NCBI RefSeq assembly: GCF_019218265.1
Contig: NZ_JAHUZE010000003.1
Location: 124,001 to 188,000 of the forward strand
Length of the DNA stretch: 64,000 nucleotides
Reading direction: 5' to 3'
From: Maritimibacter dapengensis
GTDB taxonomy: Bacteria > Pseudomonadota > Alphaproteobacteria > Rhodobacterales > Rhodobacteraceae
A model generated the notes under the pieces. The model ran no database searches. It was not told the origin of the DNA and was given only the letters and a program-made list of their open reading frames with translations. This document shows, in pieces, positions 63,757 through 64,000 of this stretch (positions are counted from its first letter, which is position 1; each line of letters begins with the position of its first letter). Made by a program: the position numbers and the translations under genes.

Positions 63757-64000
63757 ATGCATGACGTCATCCTTATCGTCCTGGGCCTTTTTGGCCTGAT
63801 CCTTGCCGGCGACTTGCTGGTTCGCGGTTCCGTCGCAATTGCCTGGGCCGCAGGTCTGTCGCCAATGGTCATCGGCCTGACACTGGTCGGTTTCGGAACA
63901 TCCGCGCCGGAACTCATGACCTCACTGCAAGCCGCCGCTGCCGGATCGCCGGGGATCGCGATCGGAAATGTCATCGGCTCGAATATCGGAAATATTCTCC
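63757..64000 (+). CDS. Calcium/sodium antiporter (CaxA/YrbG family), C-terminus cut off
   Basis: 81 codons inside the window, starting at ATG 63757. Two hydrophobic helices with the alpha-1 repeat signature GFGTSAPELMTSLQAA and GNVIGSNIGNIL, both hallmark ion-coordinating motifs of the Na+/Ca2+ exchanger family. The remainder of the gene lies beyond the window. A strong dapD terminator precedes it by 80 bp, so it has its own promoter. Confidence 0.85.
   Translation, partial: MHDVILIVLGLFGLILAGDLLVRGSVAIAWAAGLSPMVIGLTLVGFGTSAPELMTSLQAAAAGSPGIAIGNVIGSNIGNIL

Overview
The window looks like about 64 kb of chromosome from a high-GC marine-type alphaproteobacterium, most likely a Rhodobacteraceae (Roseobacter-group) member. 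This rests on protein resemblance and gene content: a dnaA-dnaN-recF-gyrB cluster, ubiE-ubiB, a fused exosortase/EpsI protein and rhizobial-style PrsDE secretion. No 16S rRNA or other decisive marker is present. No tRNA, rRNA, CRISPR array or intact insertion sequence was seen.

Region 1 (1-30.5 kb) is an exosortase-associated exopolysaccharide locus. On the minus strand at the left edge lie an ExeA-like ATPase, a Wzz/GumC chain-length protein and a BY-kinase cut by the window end. Divergent from these are an ExoY-like initiating sugar-phosphate transferase, the PrsT-type TPR lipoprotein, a Wza-like export protein, an outer-membrane barrel protein and an exosortase with a fused EpsI domain. 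A visibly more AT-rich stretch follows, with a Wzx flippase and a sulfotransferase on the plus strand, then an SGNH hydrolase, a hexapeptide acyltransferase, an asparagine-synthetase-like enzyme and a Wzy-like polymerase on the minus strand. Further right are a secreted beta-helix/LamG protein, its probable type I secretion system (ABC, HlyD, NodT/TolC), a GT2 glycosyltransferase and a coupled dTDP-L-rhamnose operon (rfbCBDA).

Region 2 (30.7-45.6 kb) is a second, self-contained Wzx/Wzy-type polysaccharide locus: Wza-like lipoprotein, Wzx, three glycosyltransferases, Wzy, Wzz, a fused WecG/TagA + polyprenyl-phosphate sugar transferase, and GalU. It also carries an orphan NarL/FixJ response regulator and, at its right end, a cysteine-free periplasmic SUOX-fold protein next to a hybrid histidine kinase with REC and Hpt domains. 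Four near-identical palindromes (CTAYCC-N4-GGRTAG) occur only in intergenic gaps of this region. The best reading is an undescribed regulon in which the kinase signals through the orphan regulator to these sites. This is the most interesting signal in the window.

Region 3 (45.7-64 kb) is core housekeeping: gyrB, a LysE exporter, a glyoxalase-fold protein, recF, dnaN, dnaA, rpsT, a DEAD-box RNA helicase, enoyl-CoA hydratase, mutM with two small membrane proteins, ubiE-ubiB, an APH-family kinase, a LOG-family protein, dapD, and the start of a Ca2+/Na+ antiporter gene cut by the window end.

Together the two polysaccharide loci duplicate every step (initiation, flipping, polymerisation, length control, export). 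Rhamnose and UDP-glucose supply genes could serve both. Start codons were chosen by eye from ribosome-binding sites and family alignment knowledge; alternatives are given where they matter.
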